Positions 30,873-40,895 are shown, numbered from the stretch's first letter. The stretch: DNA of 50,896 bases from DAOTWP01 sp034435675 (GCA_034435675.1 DAOTWP010000185.1:1-50896); one strand, 5' to 3'. Made by a program: numbers and translations. The notes: generated by a model not told the origin, from the letters alone.

Positions 30873-32216
30873 CTAGTCTCTTGATTCTGTCGCTGCTGCA
30901 AGTGCTGCATCTGGCGCGGCTTGCAGCGGCGTATCAGATGTGTTGAGCTGCTGCCGCCCACGCACATAGAGCAGCAGCAGCGGCGCGAATGTCAGGCTGG
31001 CAGCGAAGACCGCATGGCGTGGGCTGAACTGCTGCCCGATCAGACCCATCAGCGGACCGCCGCCGACTTGCCCGATGGCGTCAGCCTGTCCGGTCATCGA
31101 AAACAGCGTTGCCCGCACTTCCGGCTGCACATGGGCGTTGAGCCAGGCGCTGTACAGCGGTCCATCAATGCGGCGCAGCACTGAGTTGAGTATCAGCAGC
31201 ACGATGCTTAGCGCGAAAAGCTGCGAAACGCTGAACACCGCAATGCCCAGCAGCAGCGCAAAATTGACCAGCAGCAGCAGCCGTGTCACCCGTGCATGGT
31301 TGTCCAGCTTCAGGCGGCGCAGGATCACCTCGCTGGCAAGCAGCGAAAGCAGCGCCGACGCGATGCTGATGACGCCCAACCAGTAAACCGGCATCACTGC
31401 CTGCGCCGCCGTGCCGCCGTTATACAGGGCAGGGGACAGCGCATAGTTGTCTTCGAGGATAAAAATCCACAGCCGGTCATAGGCTTCGCTGTACAGCCCG
31501 CGAAACAGGGCGATCAGCAGAATCGTCAGCAGTACCGGGCGCAGGCGCACCAGCCGCACCCCGGCGCGCAGCGTGATGAGCATCTGCCGCAGTCCTTCAC
31601 GGTTTTCAGGAGCAGTGCGTTTAAAGCCGGTTTCCGGCATCACAGCAGCCAGCAGCAGCGCCAGCGCCACCAGCAGCACACCGCCACTGAAGACCGCCAC
31701 CTGCACGTTGTAGCTGCCCACCAGCACACTCAAGCCGACACCCGTCAGCCCGGCGATGGTGCCGACCTGCGAGGCGCGCAGGAATGCCCGCGCCGCCCGC
31801 TGTTCGCCAATCTCGTCGGTGATCCATGCCTGGGTTGCACCGCTGGTGAAGGTGTAGCCCACCCCCCAGATGACCTGCGCCAGCAGAATGCCCGTGAACG
31901 AAGCGAACAGCGCCTCGACCATAAACCCCACGCCGATCAGCCCCACGCCGATCAGAATGGACAGGCGGCGGCTGTAGGTGTCTGCGACGATGCCGGTCGG
32001 GACTTCGAACAGCAGGATGGTGAGTTCCAACGCCGTGCCCACAAGGATGATTTGCAGCGCATCCAGCCCGACGATGTTGGCGTGATAGTAGATGTTGACG
32101 GTGAAAATTAGCCCTAGCAGCAGCGACTGACCGCCTTCGAGCAGCAGATAGACCCGATAGGCATCGAGCTTACGCCCGCTGCCCCAATTGTTAAGCACAC
32201 GAAACATAGAGGACAC
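30873..32216 (-). CDS. MFS transporter
   Basis: A 447-residue major facilitator with 12 predicted helices. The loop between helices 2 and 3 carries the MFS motif A pattern (GIVADTYSRR), and helix 4 starts IWGVGYTFTSGATQAW. This arrangement is typical of drug or multidrug efflux type MFS proteins; the substrate is unknown. GTG at 32216 has AGGAAAGT just upstream; ATG at 32207 is an alternative. Its stop codon directly abuts the palindromic element at 30701-30872, which may act as its transcript end. Confidence 0.88.
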   Translation of the reverse strand: MSSMFRVLNNWGSGRKLDAYRVYLLLEGGQSLLLGLIFTVNIYYHANIVGLDALQIILVGTALELTILLFEVPTGIVADTYSRRLSILIGVGLIGVGFMVEALFASFTGILLAQVIWGVGYTFTSGATQAWITDEIGEQRAARAFLRASQVGTIAGLTGVGLSVLVGSYNVQVAVFSGGVLLVALALLLAAVMPETGFKRTAPENREGLRQMLITLRAGVRLVRLRPVLLTILLIALFRGLYSEAYDRLWIFILEDNYALSPALYNGGTAAQAVMPVYWLGVISIASALLSLLASEVILRRLKLDNHARVTRLLLLVNFALLLGIAVFSVSQLFALSIVLLILNSVLRRIDGPLYSAWLNAHVQPEVRATLFSMTGQADAIGQVGGGPLMGLIGQQFSPRHAVFAASLTFAPLLLLYVRGRQQLNTSDTPLQAAPDAALAAATESRD

Positions 32217-32890
32217 ACTTTCCTGGTTAGATGCTGTTCACGCCCCAACGGGTTCACCCGGCGTAATCGTTCCGTCCGCACCAGCCCGGCGGCTGGCGCA
32301 AACAAAAACATCGTGTACACAGATGGGTGTGAACCCGCAGATGAACAGCAGTATGCTAAGGACTGTTGAGGTGGTGCAGCAGGGACGTGCAGCAGCTTTG
32401 CGCGAAGCTGGACAATGGGATTAATCCCCAGTTCAGGGAGCTGCTTTTTGGATATGCCGCGCTGCCCGATTAATCCTTAATTGTGAGAAAGTGTGCAGAC
32501 TGACATGAGCGAAATCCTGTATTGCTGATCTGCCGCACAGCGTATCATGCGTGGTTGCGGTGCGTCAATCGGTCTAAAGGCGGAACTGGCGCACACGGGC
32601 GCACCGTGTTCAGCGGGGCTGCCAGCCGCTGCCGGCTGCAACCGCCGCGCATGTCTCACCATGCTGCCCGGTGCCGCGTTTGCGCCCGTGCCAGTGATTC
32701 CCCATACGCTAACATTAGCGCTGCCAAACAATCCTTGCACATCTGCGGACAACTCTCTAATATTGTGCATTACTGACAATCCAGTCAAAGTAAACACACG
32801 CCTGTGGCTGTCCCGCCCGGCAGACATTTCACACCGCGCCAGAAAATCACATACACACACAGGATAAGGACATTCGAAAGGAAAGTGACA
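32217..32890. other. 674-base gap without a credible gene
   Basis: Between the divergent MFS and acyl-CoA dehydrogenase genes. Open frames here are short, mutually antisense and unlike any family. It contains a GGGATTAATCCC palindrome (32417-32428), a second GATTAATCC at 32470, and a weak promoter TTGCAC-17-TAATAT (32734-32762 region) pointing to the dehydrogenase. Confidence 0.5.
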
Positions 32891-34480
32891 GTGTTCGTAC
32901 AGGACTCAACCTTCGGCACTATCGTTGATTTCAACAATCTCCGCCAGAAGATGCGCCTCGTCTATGATCGGCTGTATCCCAAATTTAACATGCTTGGGGC
33001 AATGCGTCTGGCAACCGATCTATTCGACGACGAGCCAAGTAATATCATCGCCGGGGGTGCCAGCATGCTGTCGTATATGCTGCTGCTGGCGGCAGAAGAA
33101 CATGAAATGGCAGCGTCGCTAAAAGGCAGCGTCTTTACACTTGGCTGGACAGAAGAACACTGCGGTTCTGACCTGTTGAGTGTGCGCACCCAGGCGACCC
33201 CGCTTTCCGACGCGCCGGGCGAACGCCAGTATCACGTTCGCGGCAGCAAATGGCTGATTAACAATTCTTTTCATGCCGATTATCATATCGTGGTGGCCAA
33301 GATTGACCCCTCGCAGAATGGACCACGTTCGCTGTCGCTGTTTCTGGTGCCGCAAAGCAGCGCGCGCAACTGGGAACGCCTGAAGACCCATACGCTGGAA
33401 AACATGGTGCTGACCAAATTCGAGATTGATGGTCCCGGCACGCTGATTGGTAAGCCGGGGCATGGGCTGACCGTCATTCAGCGCATGGCGATGCCCAGCA
33501 AATACCTGTGTACGTATTCCGGGCTGCGCATGCTGCAAAAAGCACTGCCGCAAACCCTGAAGCACCTGAACACCAAGAACATTTTTGGCAATAACCCGAT
33601 TCGCTTCAGCAATGTGTTCCGCCAGCTTTACAATCTGGCGCTGCAAGCCGCGCTGATGGAGTTCATGTTCTACCGCGCGATTGTGTTCAACGAAGGCAGC
33701 TTCCTGCAATTTCATGGCACGCTGCTCAAGTCGTTCCTGCTGCTGCGCATCAACGAACTGCTGGGGCAGAATCTGCTGATTGCCGGTTCAAAGGGCTTCC
33801 TGAAGGAGTCGTTCATCGGCAAGGCGGCAATTGACAGCTTCGTGCTGCCAGTCTTTGACGGGCACTACACGATCAATACGTTCATGTCTGCCAAGCACCT
33901 GCCGCGCTATCTGGCGGACAATCCACCCGGCGACCTGAATGCCCGGTTGGAACTGCTGCGCCGTGACCTGTACGTTGAAACCCTCCATGAGGAGATCAAT
34001 GCGCGTCCCAGCGACATCCGCAAGCCGGATTTCTTCGACTGGGCGGATTATATCGAGCAGATGAACCCGCCGCTGGAATTGCAGCCGCGCCAGATAGTCA
34101 CCCTCGCGCGCGAAATTGATACGGAAATCACCTATCGCGGTTGGTCCGCCGACCCCGAATATCGCTATAAGACCGGCGATCTGATTCACTGGATGGAAGC
34201 GCTGCTCGCCGCGTGTGAATTGTGGAAGCTGACAGCGGACGACAATTACCTCAACCTGATTGTGCAGCAGTACAACCGGCTGGGGCAGTACATCAACACG
34301 GTGATCTCCGAAGGCGGACTGCCGCAGCCGTTTATGCAGCCGCTGCGCCAACTGCCGCTGCCGGAAGATATTGCCGATCCGCATGCTTTTCTGACGCGCC
34401 TGATGCATGTAGAGCCGCAGGTGCGCGAGGAAACGCGCCACGCGCTGAGCAGCAATGGTCAACTGGCGTTGGGGCACTGA
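32891..34480 (+). CDS. Acyl-CoA dehydrogenase family protein
   Basis: An FAD-dependent acyl-CoA dehydrogenase-like enzyme of 529 residues, longer than the usual 380-400 and closer in layout to AidB/FadE-type members with a C-terminal helical extension. The FAD and substrate strand motif is LGWTEEHCGSDLLSVRTQA (84-102); ENMVLTKFEIDGPGTLIG and MPSKYLCTYSGLRML follow, then the four-helix domain (QLYNLALQAALMEFMFYRA). The start is GTG at 32891 with AGGA eight bases away. The catalytic base cannot be placed with confidence. The GNAT gene follows 38 bases later. No electron-transfer flavoprotein gene is in the window. Confidence 0.85.
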   Translation: MFVQDSTFGTIVDFNNLRQKMRLVYDRLYPKFNMLGAMRLATDLFDDEPSNIIAGGASMLSYMLLLAAEEHEMAASLKGSVFTLGWTEEHCGSDLLSVRTQATPLSDAPGERQYHVRGSKWLINNSFHADYHIVVAKIDPSQNGPRSLSLFLVPQSSARNWERLKTHTLENMVLTKFEIDGPGTLIGKPGHGLTVIQRMAMPSKYLCTYSGLRMLQKALPQTLKHLNTKNIFGNNPIRFSNVFRQLYNLALQAALMEFMFYRAIVFNEGSFLQFHGTLLKSFLLLRINELLGQNLLIAGSKGFLKESFIGKAAIDSFVLPVFDGHYTINTFMSAKHLPRYLADNPPGDLNARLELLRRDLYVETLHEEINARPSDIRKPDFFDWADYIEQMNPPLELQPRQIVTLAREIDTEITYRGWSADPEYRYKTGDLIHWMEALLAACELWKLTADDNYLNLIVQQYNRLGQYINTVISEGGLPQPFMQPLRQLPLPEDIADPHAFLTRLMHVEPQVREETRHALSSNGQLALGH

Positions 34481-34518
34481 TCGGGTGCGCCAGCGCCGCT
34501 TACCCGGAGGACTGCCCG

Positions 34519-35457
34519 ATGCCAGCGATTGAGATTCGCCCCGCCCGACTGGACGATACGGCAGCCATCAGTGCGCTGTTCCGCGCGCGGATTCCGGCGT
34601 GGCAGCGGCTGGACAGCAGCGGGCGGGTGCAGGATGTTGCCTATGAAGTGCTGACCCTTTATGAACGCTGGCTGCACGGTGGCGCGTGGATGAGCGTTGA
34701 GACGGGGGCAATTCACCTGTGCCGCCTGCTGCTGAGCACAGAAGTGCCGCTGGTAGCGCTGGTCGATGGGCATGCTGCCGCCTATGCCGAACTCTATCCC
34801 GGCTCAGAGCCGCCGCCCTTTGGCGAACATCTGCACCTGGGGGTGCTGGCGGTGCATCCTGATTTTGAAAACGCGGGTCTTGAACAGGCGCTCCTCGACA
34901 GCCTGTTGGCGCGGGCAAAGGCGCACAAGTGCGCTCGGCTGACGGTCAGCGCGGTGCTGCCGGCAGCAATTTACGACGAATACCGGCTTGAAGCCATCGC
35001 GCGGGTTTCGCGCTACAGCCTGCCCGCGCGCACCGGGCAGGTCTTTTACCGCGCCGTCGAACACCCTGACGATGACCCCGCCCAGATCACCGGTTGGTTT
35101 ATGTCGGTTGGGCGTGCCAACAGCGCGCGCCAGCAGTGGGAAACACTGTGGCATCACACCTGGGACGCCGTGCCCGAAATCCGCGCCCGGCGCACAGAAC
35201 GCCTGCGTTTCGCTGCCGCCGGGCAGGACGCCTTTGTCTGTTTGCAGCAGCAGCTCTACGCTCCGCGCACGCTCGATGTGGCGCTGTGGTCGCCCAAACC
35301 ACTTTCACAACAGCTCCTCAGCGCCATCCGCGATTGGGCTTACCGCGAACAGTTCCGCACGCTGGCGCTGCTGATCCCCGACTCGCTGGTTAAGGTGCTG
35401 GGCAGCGAGGCAGAGGCAGATGGCTACTATCTGGATGTTTTCGCCGTAGCGGTGTGA
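34519..35457 (+). CDS. GNAT-family protein, probably two domains
   Basis: A 312-residue protein. Residues 1-165 are a GCN5-related acetyltransferase domain: IEIRPARLDDTAAISALF opening, LHLGVLAVHPDFENAGLEQALLDSL as acetyl-CoA binding strand and helix (the usual Q/R-x-x-G-x-G/A loop is degenerate: DFENAGLE), and ARLTVSAVLPAA after it. The second half (about 185-312) resembles a second, diverged GNAT fold (AFVCLQQQLYA, FRTLALLIPDSL, YYLDVFAVAV). GGAGG lies eight bases before the ATG. It probably forms an operon with the acyl-CoA dehydrogenase. Confidence 0.78.
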   Translation: MPAIEIRPARLDDTAAISALFRARIPAWQRLDSSGRVQDVAYEVLTLYERWLHGGAWMSVETGAIHLCRLLLSTEVPLVALVDGHAAAYAELYPGSEPPPFGEHLHLGVLAVHPDFENAGLEQALLDSLLARAKAHKCARLTVSAVLPAAIYDEYRLEAIARVSRYSLPARTGQVFYRAVEHPDDDPAQITGWFMSVGRANSARQQWETLWHHTWDAVPEIRARRTERLRFAAAGQDAFVCLQQQLYAPRTLDVALWSPKPLSQQLLSAIRDWAYREQFRTLALLIPDSLVKVLGSEAEADGYYLDVFAVAV

Positions 35458-35487
35458 ACTGTCCCGGTTGGCTGCACAGGCACACAC

Positions 35488-36903
35488 CTACTGCACGCGC
35501 CAGACATGCACGACGGGCTGCGCGCCATCGGCAAACAATTCCAGCACGTACAGGAGCTGGTGTTCGCGGTCATATGCCGCGTCCCCGATGCGCCCGCGCC
35601 GCTGGTCACCAGTCCCCAGCATATCCGGTTCAACCGTATCCGCATTCAGGAACAGGTGCTCGTCCACATCGAGATAGGCATAGGGCTGCGGTTCATCCGG
35701 TGCCAGTTCACCCTGCGCCACCCGCGCCAGATCATCCGGGTTGTACAGGATGAAGCGCGCCGCAAAGCGCGAACTCCACCAGCCGCGATAGTCGGTGTGC
35801 CCGCTGCACCCCAGCAGGTCTTCCTGCGGGCAGGGTGTACCATCTGCCAGGCGACATAACGTGAACGAGCCGAGCATTTCGGTTTCCACGCAGGGAGATT
35901 GCGCGCCCTGCGGGTTGACCCAGCCGTACCAGTATTTTTCGCCCACGCCTTTTGTGCCCACAAACAACACCGCGGCATGCCCTTCGGCGGTGGTCAGCCA
36001 CGCGCCGCCTTCCCACTCGTCGGCGTGCTGGTAGCCGCTCATGTTCCCGGTGATGTCATTAGTCGTGCCCGAGTCGGAGTAATGCAGCAGCATCACGGCA
36101 TCCAGCACTGCGCCGTCTGGCGCGGGTGTGCCCTGGGCGTCAATCCACGGGCGATAGGCAAACAGCGCCGGTCCCATGCCTGACCAACCGCCATCGCGGT
36201 AGCGTCCGGTGGCGAGATAGCGCCCGCCTACATACGTATCCGCCCAGTCTGCCGGGATGTCGAACAGGTAGCCGTTGACGCTGTAGGGCGTTTGCGGGCT
36301 GACAAACCAGCTTCCGTGCATGTTGGGCTGCGCCAGATCGAGGCTGAACCAGGCGTGCGACGGCGCGGCGGGGGCGTCCGGTTGGAAGTGCTGTCCCCAT
36401 GCAATATGCAGCAGGGGTCCGGTTGCCGGGGTGTTAAGATATTGCAGCCCAATGCGCGGGATTTCGTCCAGTCCTGCAAAGAACCCGGCGGCAGCATCGC
36501 TCAGCGGTTGCAAGTACGCTGCCCGCTGGAGCGCCTCCGGGCTGCTCGCCTGTACTGGCGCGGGGATGGTCACCTCAGCAACACGGCTGCCATCCGGCAG
36601 TTCGCCATAAGGCATGCGGTCATGCCCGGTGACGAACAGCGAACCGGAAAAGCCATCGTCTGCGCTGTTCGGATCACCCGCTGGATAAAAGGTCATGGCA
36701 TTGCCGCCATATTCAAACGTGTCCGGGCGCATGCCGCCTTCCGGCAGCCGAAACGCGCCCAGGTAAACAAAGTCCTGCGGCTGAATTAACGTGGTCTGCG
36801 CTTGTGCAAGCGTTGGCAGAGATTGCAGGGATGTTAACACGATCAGCGCCATAACCAGCGCCAGGATCGAGCGCATTCGCGTCCGTAAAACGTGCGCGTC
36901 CAT
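35488..36903 (-). CDS. Secreted protein of unknown function
   Basis: A 471-residue exported protein. The signal peptide runs to about residue 35 (RTRMRSILALVMALIVL, then LAQAQ). The body reads like a beta-propeller or lectin-like extracellular domain (FVYLGAFRLPEGG, SGSLFVTGHDRMPYGEL, RYRDGGWSGMGPALFAYRPW, AVLFVGTKGVGEKYWYGW) with a possible disulfide pair (CRLADGTPCP, LLGCSGH). No catalytic motif recognised. The start is ATG at 36903 with GAGGTG ahead. A promoter lies at 36940-36969. It converges with the GNAT gene, with 30 bases between the ends. Confidence 0.78.
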   Translation of the reverse strand: MDAHVLRTRMRSILALVMALIVLTSLQSLPTLAQAQTTLIQPQDFVYLGAFRLPEGGMRPDTFEYGGNAMTFYPAGDPNSADDGFSGSLFVTGHDRMPYGELPDGSRVAEVTIPAPVQASSPEALQRAAYLQPLSDAAAGFFAGLDEIPRIGLQYLNTPATGPLLHIAWGQHFQPDAPAAPSHAWFSLDLAQPNMHGSWFVSPQTPYSVNGYLFDIPADWADTYVGGRYLATGRYRDGGWSGMGPALFAYRPWIDAQGTPAPDGAVLDAVMLLHYSDSGTTNDITGNMSGYQHADEWEGGAWLTTAEGHAAVLFVGTKGVGEKYWYGWVNPQGAQSPCVETEMLGSFTLCRLADGTPCPQEDLLGCSGHTDYRGWWSSRFAARFILYNPDDLARVAQGELAPDEPQPYAYLDVDEHLFLNADTVEPDMLGTGDQRRGRIGDAAYDREHQLLYVLELFADGAQPVVHVWRVQ

Positions 36904-36939
36904 GAGAGCACCTCGCTGTGGTGGCAAGCACTTGTGAAG

Positions 36940-36969
36940 ATTGTAACAAAGATAGTGCTGTGAAACCAA
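36940..36969 (-). promoter_or_regulatory. Promoter of the secreted-protein gene
   Basis: On the minus strand TTGGTT (36969-36964) and TACAAT (36945-36940) with an 18-base spacer, 37 bases before the ATG at 36903. Confidence 0.55.
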
Positions 36970-37029
36970 ATCAGCGTTGTGGGGCAGCCCGCAGTGCTGG
37001 CGGACTGCCTGCCGCACAGAATCAGGTTG

Positions 37030-38136
37030 TCAGGGGATTGTTTCGACCCGGAATTCGACTGTCAGGGCTTCGGGGTAGCTGAAGTTGTCAATGTGCGTGA
37101 TGGCTGTACCGCTGTACTCCGCCGTGAATTCGCAGGTGAGTTCCGTTGCCGAGTCTACAACCGGACCCGATCCGATGTGCTCATTGCACAGCAGACCGCG
37201 TCTTGTGCCGAATCGGACATCCAGGAACAGGTCGTAACTATCGCCGCCTTCTACATGGATAATGCGCAGTTGAATGCGGTACGTGCTGCCCGCTTCGATG
37301 TCGAACACATAGCGGATACTGCTGGTGAACCCCTGTGCGCGAGCTGGCGGAATGACGGCGGTCTGCGGCGCTGCGGTCAGCTCCGGCAGCGGCTCCCCTC
37401 GTGAAATTGTCAGGCTGAAAGCGCCAACAGGCTGGTCATTTGCGGTATGCGCGAGGTAAGACACCCCCACACTGAACGTTCCTGACTCGGAGAAGACCAC
37501 CTGCCGCAGCTCGGGGTTGACGCGCGAGCCGGAATACTCAAGCTGGTAGTCACTCTGTGTGTAGAGCACAATGGCGCTGTTGAGAACGGTATTGGTCGTC
37601 TCGACTGCGAAATCGAGTACATCGCCCTGCTCGGCAGTGAAGACGAACCAGACCTTATCCGGGATATAGTCGCCTGCGTCAACACCGGGAAACTGCGCGC
37701 TGACCGTTTCGCCAATGGCAATCGAGAACGTCGTGTCTTCCGGCGGCGGGGCATAAGCAGATATGCCAAGCGTATATGCGCCGGAACCTGCGCCATCCGC
37801 GCTCTTGACGATCAGCAGGTAATCGCCCGCAGCAGGTGGCTGCCACACGAGCCACACGTTCGTGCCAGCGCCACCCCCGTCAGCACTCGTGAGCGTGACG
37901 GCGCTGCTGTCCGCGATTTCCAGCAGGGTGTCGAAGGCATCAGACTCCAGCGTGATCAGCAGTTCGGCGGGGGAGTCTTCGGTCACGGTCAGACGGTAGT
38001 AGTCGGCTTCCGGCGCGACGAGTTCGGCAGTGATGGCGTCACCGGGGTTGATCAAGGGCATGTTCTGCTGGGCGAAACCGGGAATAGCAGAGAACAGTAG
38101 AAGTACGGTCAGGAAACTGGCGGTCAGGCGCTGCAT
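37030..38136 (-). CDS. Secreted protein with PPC-like beta domains
   Basis: A 368-residue exported protein with a signal peptide (residues 1-22, GFAQQ). Residues 30-130 form a bacterial pre-peptidase C-terminal (PPC)-like domain: DYYRLTVTEDSPAELLITL, FDTLLEIADSS, WLVWQPPAAGDYLLIVKS and GAYTLGISAY. A second similar domain spans about 135-245 (KVWFVFTAEQGDVLDFAVE, GTFSVGVSYLAH). The C-terminal part has two cysteines (LLCNEHIG, TCEFTAEY), perhaps a disulfide. PPC domains are usually attached to secreted enzymes; here they stand alone. Part of a run of exported proteins on this strand. Confidence 0.8.
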   Translation of the reverse strand: MQRLTASFLTVLLLFSAIPGFAQQNMPLINPGDAITAELVAPEADYYRLTVTEDSPAELLITLESDAFDTLLEIADSSAVTLTSADGGGAGTNVWLVWQPPAAGDYLLIVKSADGAGSGAYTLGISAYAPPPEDTTFSIAIGETVSAQFPGVDAGDYIPDKVWFVFTAEQGDVLDFAVETTNTVLNSAIVLYTQSDYQLEYSGSRVNPELRQVVFSESGTFSVGVSYLAHTANDQPVGAFSLTISRGEPLPELTAAPQTAVIPPARAQGFTSSIRYVFDIEAGSTYRIQLRIIHVEGGDSYDLFLDVRFGTRRGLLCNEHIGSGPVVDSATELTCEFTAEYSGTAITHIDNFSYPEALTVEFRVETIP

Positions 38137-38264
38137 AGGCTGCCTTGCTCCCTTGCACTCAAATCATGTTTTCAGATCAATTGCAGCACACACAAGCTGT
38201 ACGAGTCAACGGGCGCACGGCGATTTATGCAGCTTTTTTGCAGGGGAATGCGCGCTGGGCATGG

Positions 38265-39611
38265 CTATTCGGGCAGTTGGCTCAACACGTCCTGCACCGC
38301 TTCGTCTGCCGTCCGTTCCTGGCGGATCACTGCCGTAAAGGCGCTTTGCAGAGCGCGGGCGACCACGCCCCCGGCACTGTCAGACAGTGGCAGATGGGCG
38401 CTGCTGAGCAGGTCACTGGCGAACGTCGCGTAATCCTGATTGGATAAAAAGCGGAACGCCGTCTGCTGCGAGGGCAAGAAGTCAAGCAGGCTGGTGAATG
38501 TGGACTGCCGGCGGGCATCAAACAGCCAGTCAACCAGCCGCAGCGCGCTGCTCTGGCGTGCTTCGCTGGTACTGGTTAACACCCACATCCAGCCGTTCAC
38601 GGTGGTAATCGGCTGTCCGTCCGGGGTGGGCAGGGCGGCATAATCCAGTGTGTAGCCTTCCTGTGTCAGATCCAGATAAGTGCTGGAAGTTACCACCGCG
38701 ACCGCCGAAGTCGTCTCAACCAGCAGGAAGCGGTAGTCAACAGGGCTGGCATAATCCAGCACTGCCTGATCCACCAGCCCAGCAGAAACCGCACGCTCAT
38801 AGAAGCGCAGCACGGTGCGCAGCGCTTCGGCGTTCACGGTGGTGCTGTTTGCCGACAGTGGCGCGCCGCCGGCAGCATAATACTGGGACAAAAACAGGCT
38901 GCTCAAGCCGCTGTTCTGTTCTGCCGGAAACAGGAAGGGCAGCCCCTGCGCAAGCAGCGCGTCGAAGGTCAGCGCCGCTGCCGGGAACGTTCCGCCGCTG
39001 AGTACCAGATGTTCAACCGTGACGGCGTAGGGCAGCCCATACAACATGCCGTCTACCATGCCCAGTGCCAGCACCGGGTTGTAGAGATCGTCCAGCACCG
39101 CCGGGGCGAAGCGCCCATCCAGCGGTTGAATCAGCCCGGCACGGGCGGCAGTCACCAGATCATCACGATGCAGCAGCGTCAGGTCGGGCAGTGCCCCCGG
39201 AGCGACGGTGCTGGCGCTGCGCAGGGTCGCCACAATACCGCCGGCGTCGCCCACGCGCTTGCGCCGCAGTTCAACCGTGACCGCGTTTTCATCACCGAAG
39301 GCGGCAAACTGTGTCGTCCAGAAGTCTGTGACCGTTTCATCACCCAGCGGCGCCAGCATGTCCGGCATCCAAACGGTCAGCCGCCCCAGCGCTTCCTGCG
39401 TGACTTCGGGCAGGGCGGTGGACTGCGGTTCATTCAGCGGGTCAACGCCGGATTGTAACGGTTCTTCTGTGGGTTGTTCGCCAGGAAATATCTCGGTGGA
39501 GTCGGACAGCGCGGGGGTATCAGGACTACAGGCGCTGAGAAGCGCCAGCAGCAGCAGCAGGATACTTGTCCTCCTCAGCCCGAAATGTGGTGTTTTGCGT
39601 ATCTGCGCCAC
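38265..39611 (-). CDS. Extracellular solute-binding lipoprotein (ABC family 1 type)
   Basis: A 448-residue lipoprotein with lipobox LSAC (C28 lipidated) after a basic N-region (QIRKTPHFGLRRTS). An acidic linker leads to a solute-binding fold: GRLTVWMPDM opening, VTDFWTTQFAAFGDE, PDLTLLHRDDLVTAARAGLI, DGMLYGLPYAV (the typical G-x-x-Y-A-L-P-Y hinge of sugar-binding proteins) and MWVLTSTSEARQSSALRLVDWL. A carbohydrate or oligosaccharide ligand is likely. The start is GTG at 39611, ten bases after GGAGGA; a TTG at 39620 is too close to it. No permease or ATPase gene lies beside it. Confidence 0.85.
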   Translation of the reverse strand: MAQIRKTPHFGLRRTSILLLLLALLSACSPDTPALSDSTEIFPGEQPTEEPLQSGVDPLNEPQSTALPEVTQEALGRLTVWMPDMLAPLGDETVTDFWTTQFAAFGDENAVTVELRRKRVGDAGGIVATLRSASTVAPGALPDLTLLHRDDLVTAARAGLIQPLDGRFAPAVLDDLYNPVLALGMVDGMLYGLPYAVTVEHLVLSGGTFPAAALTFDALLAQGLPFLFPAEQNSGLSSLFLSQYYAAGGAPLSANSTTVNAEALRTVLRFYERAVSAGLVDQAVLDYASPVDYRFLLVETTSAVAVVTSSTYLDLTQEGYTLDYAALPTPDGQPITTVNGWMWVLTSTSEARQSSALRLVDWLFDARRQSTFTSLLDFLPSQQTAFRFLSNQDYATFASDLLSSAHLPLSDSAGGVVARALQSAFTAVIRQERTADEAVQDVLSQLPE

Positions 39612-39728
39612 TAGTTGCAACTCCTCCGCACGTTTTCGCCAGCCACTTCAACAGCACGGGCATGAGCAGCCGCCACATTGGTGGCTTTCACCTGCGGATG
39701 TGCACCATGCCGGCATCCTGACCAGCGC

Positions 39729-39734
39729 ATTATA
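39729..39734 (-). promoter_or_regulatory. -10 box upstream of the solute-binding gene
   Basis: On the minus strand a perfect TATAAT (39734-39729) preceded by CTG. The -35 is weak (TGTAGG). The leader to the GTG start would be about 110 bases. Confidence 0.4.
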
Positions 39735-39890
39735 CAGCACGGCGCAAACTGCCTACAGGGATGATCCCGCGCCGGATGCAACTGTGAATTTTTCCCTAAC
39801 GCCCGCGACATTTCCGAAGTCAGGGCGGTTTAGCAGTTGCCCGACCAGAATCCATTGTCAAGGTTGGGTACAAGCAAAGAGGAGATTCAT

Positions 39891-40826
39891 ATGAACAAGC
39901 AACAGCCATTCCCGATGGTCTGGCGTGTGGCGCTGTTGGCAGTCCTGCTGCTGGCGAGCCTGGCGCTGCTGCCTGCCCCTGCCAGTGCGCAGGCGCGAGA
40001 TGACACCACGCTCCCAACGCTCACCTGCCCGGCGGGTTACACACTGGCTTATACATTCCCCACTGCCAATCCATATGATGTGGCGCTGCTGTCGGACAAC
40101 CCGACGCAATCTGAGGCGAACTTTACGGTTAATATCCTCCAGAACGTGAACGGCATTCTCACCGTGTGGTCCGGTATGGGGCATCCGGAATTTCGCTGTG
40201 GACAGCCGGATGAGATTCCGAGCTGGTTGTGCGGGCTGCCAGATCAGCCGAATGAAGCGTTCTATGTGCTCTATGATGGCGCAACGGTTGGGCAGTCAGT
40301 TGACAGTGGTGAACACATCTGGGTGCAGCAGCCGAGTATTGATCTTGGGCTAGTGACGCCGGGTGATCACACCTTCACGTTCCGCCATGTGCTGCAAGGC
40401 GTAGTGGGTCCCACCATCAGTGTCTACTATCTCGCCGGGCTGTGCACACAACCGCCACCTGCCGACCAGTGCACCTACACGCAGGGCTACTGGAAAAATC
40501 ATCCCGAAGCCTGGCCCGTCAACGCGCTGACTCTCGGCAGCGTTAACTACAACCAGGCGCAGCTGCTGGCGATCCTGAATCAGCCGGTACGGGGCAATGG
40601 ACTGATCTCATTGGCACATCAACTGATCGCCGCCAAACTAAACGCCGCCAATGGTGCGGATTCCAGTGTGGTGAGCGGGGCGTTCACATCGGCAGATGCG
40701 CTGATTGGTGGCTTGGTCGTCCCGCCTGTCGGGTCGGGCTACCTTGCGCCGCGCAGCACCAGCGGGCTGATCGGGACGCTTGACAACTTCAACAATGGCG
40801 TGACCGGACCGGGGCACTGCGGCTAG
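39891..40826 (+). CDS. Secreted protein with a C-terminal QGYWKNH domain
   Basis: A 311-residue exported protein; signal peptide residues 1-33 (VALLAVLLLASLALL, then PASAQA). The middle (about 40-195) is a beta-rich extracellular domain with several cysteines. After a CTQPPPADQC linker, the C-terminal 110 residues show TYTQGYWKNHPEAWP, LAILNQPVRGNGLISLAHQL and IGTLDNFNNGVTGPGHC. This domain recurs in secreted bacterial proteins and has no proven function. ATG at 39891 has GAGGAG ahead. It ends in a strong terminator. Confidence 0.8.
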   Translation: MNKQQPFPMVWRVALLAVLLLASLALLPAPASAQARDDTTLPTLTCPAGYTLAYTFPTANPYDVALLSDNPTQSEANFTVNILQNVNGILTVWSGMGHPEFRCGQPDEIPSWLCGLPDQPNEAFYVLYDGATVGQSVDSGEHIWVQQPSIDLGLVTPGDHTFTFRHVLQGVVGPTISVYYLAGLCTQPPPADQCTYTQGYWKNHPEAWPVNALTLGSVNYNQAQLLAILNQPVRGNGLISLAHQLIAAKLNAANGADSSVVSGAFTSADALIGGLVVPPVGSGYLAPRSTSGLIGTLDNFNNGVTGPGHCG

Positions 40827-40895
40827 ACAATGCCGCAGCCTCACCCTAAAGCCGTAACATACGGATAGAAGCATCTGAAAGGTTATCTTTACCCT

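Noticed and set aside
31296..32111. Open frame of 271 codons on the plus strand opposite the MFS gene
   Set aside because: Gln/His/Arg-rich antisense shadow of a well-supported membrane transporter.
32477..32867. Opposed open frames of about 127 and 106 codons in the gap before the acyl-CoA dehydrogenase gene
   Set aside because: They overlap each other on opposite strands, lack ribosome sites and show no recognisable protein pattern.
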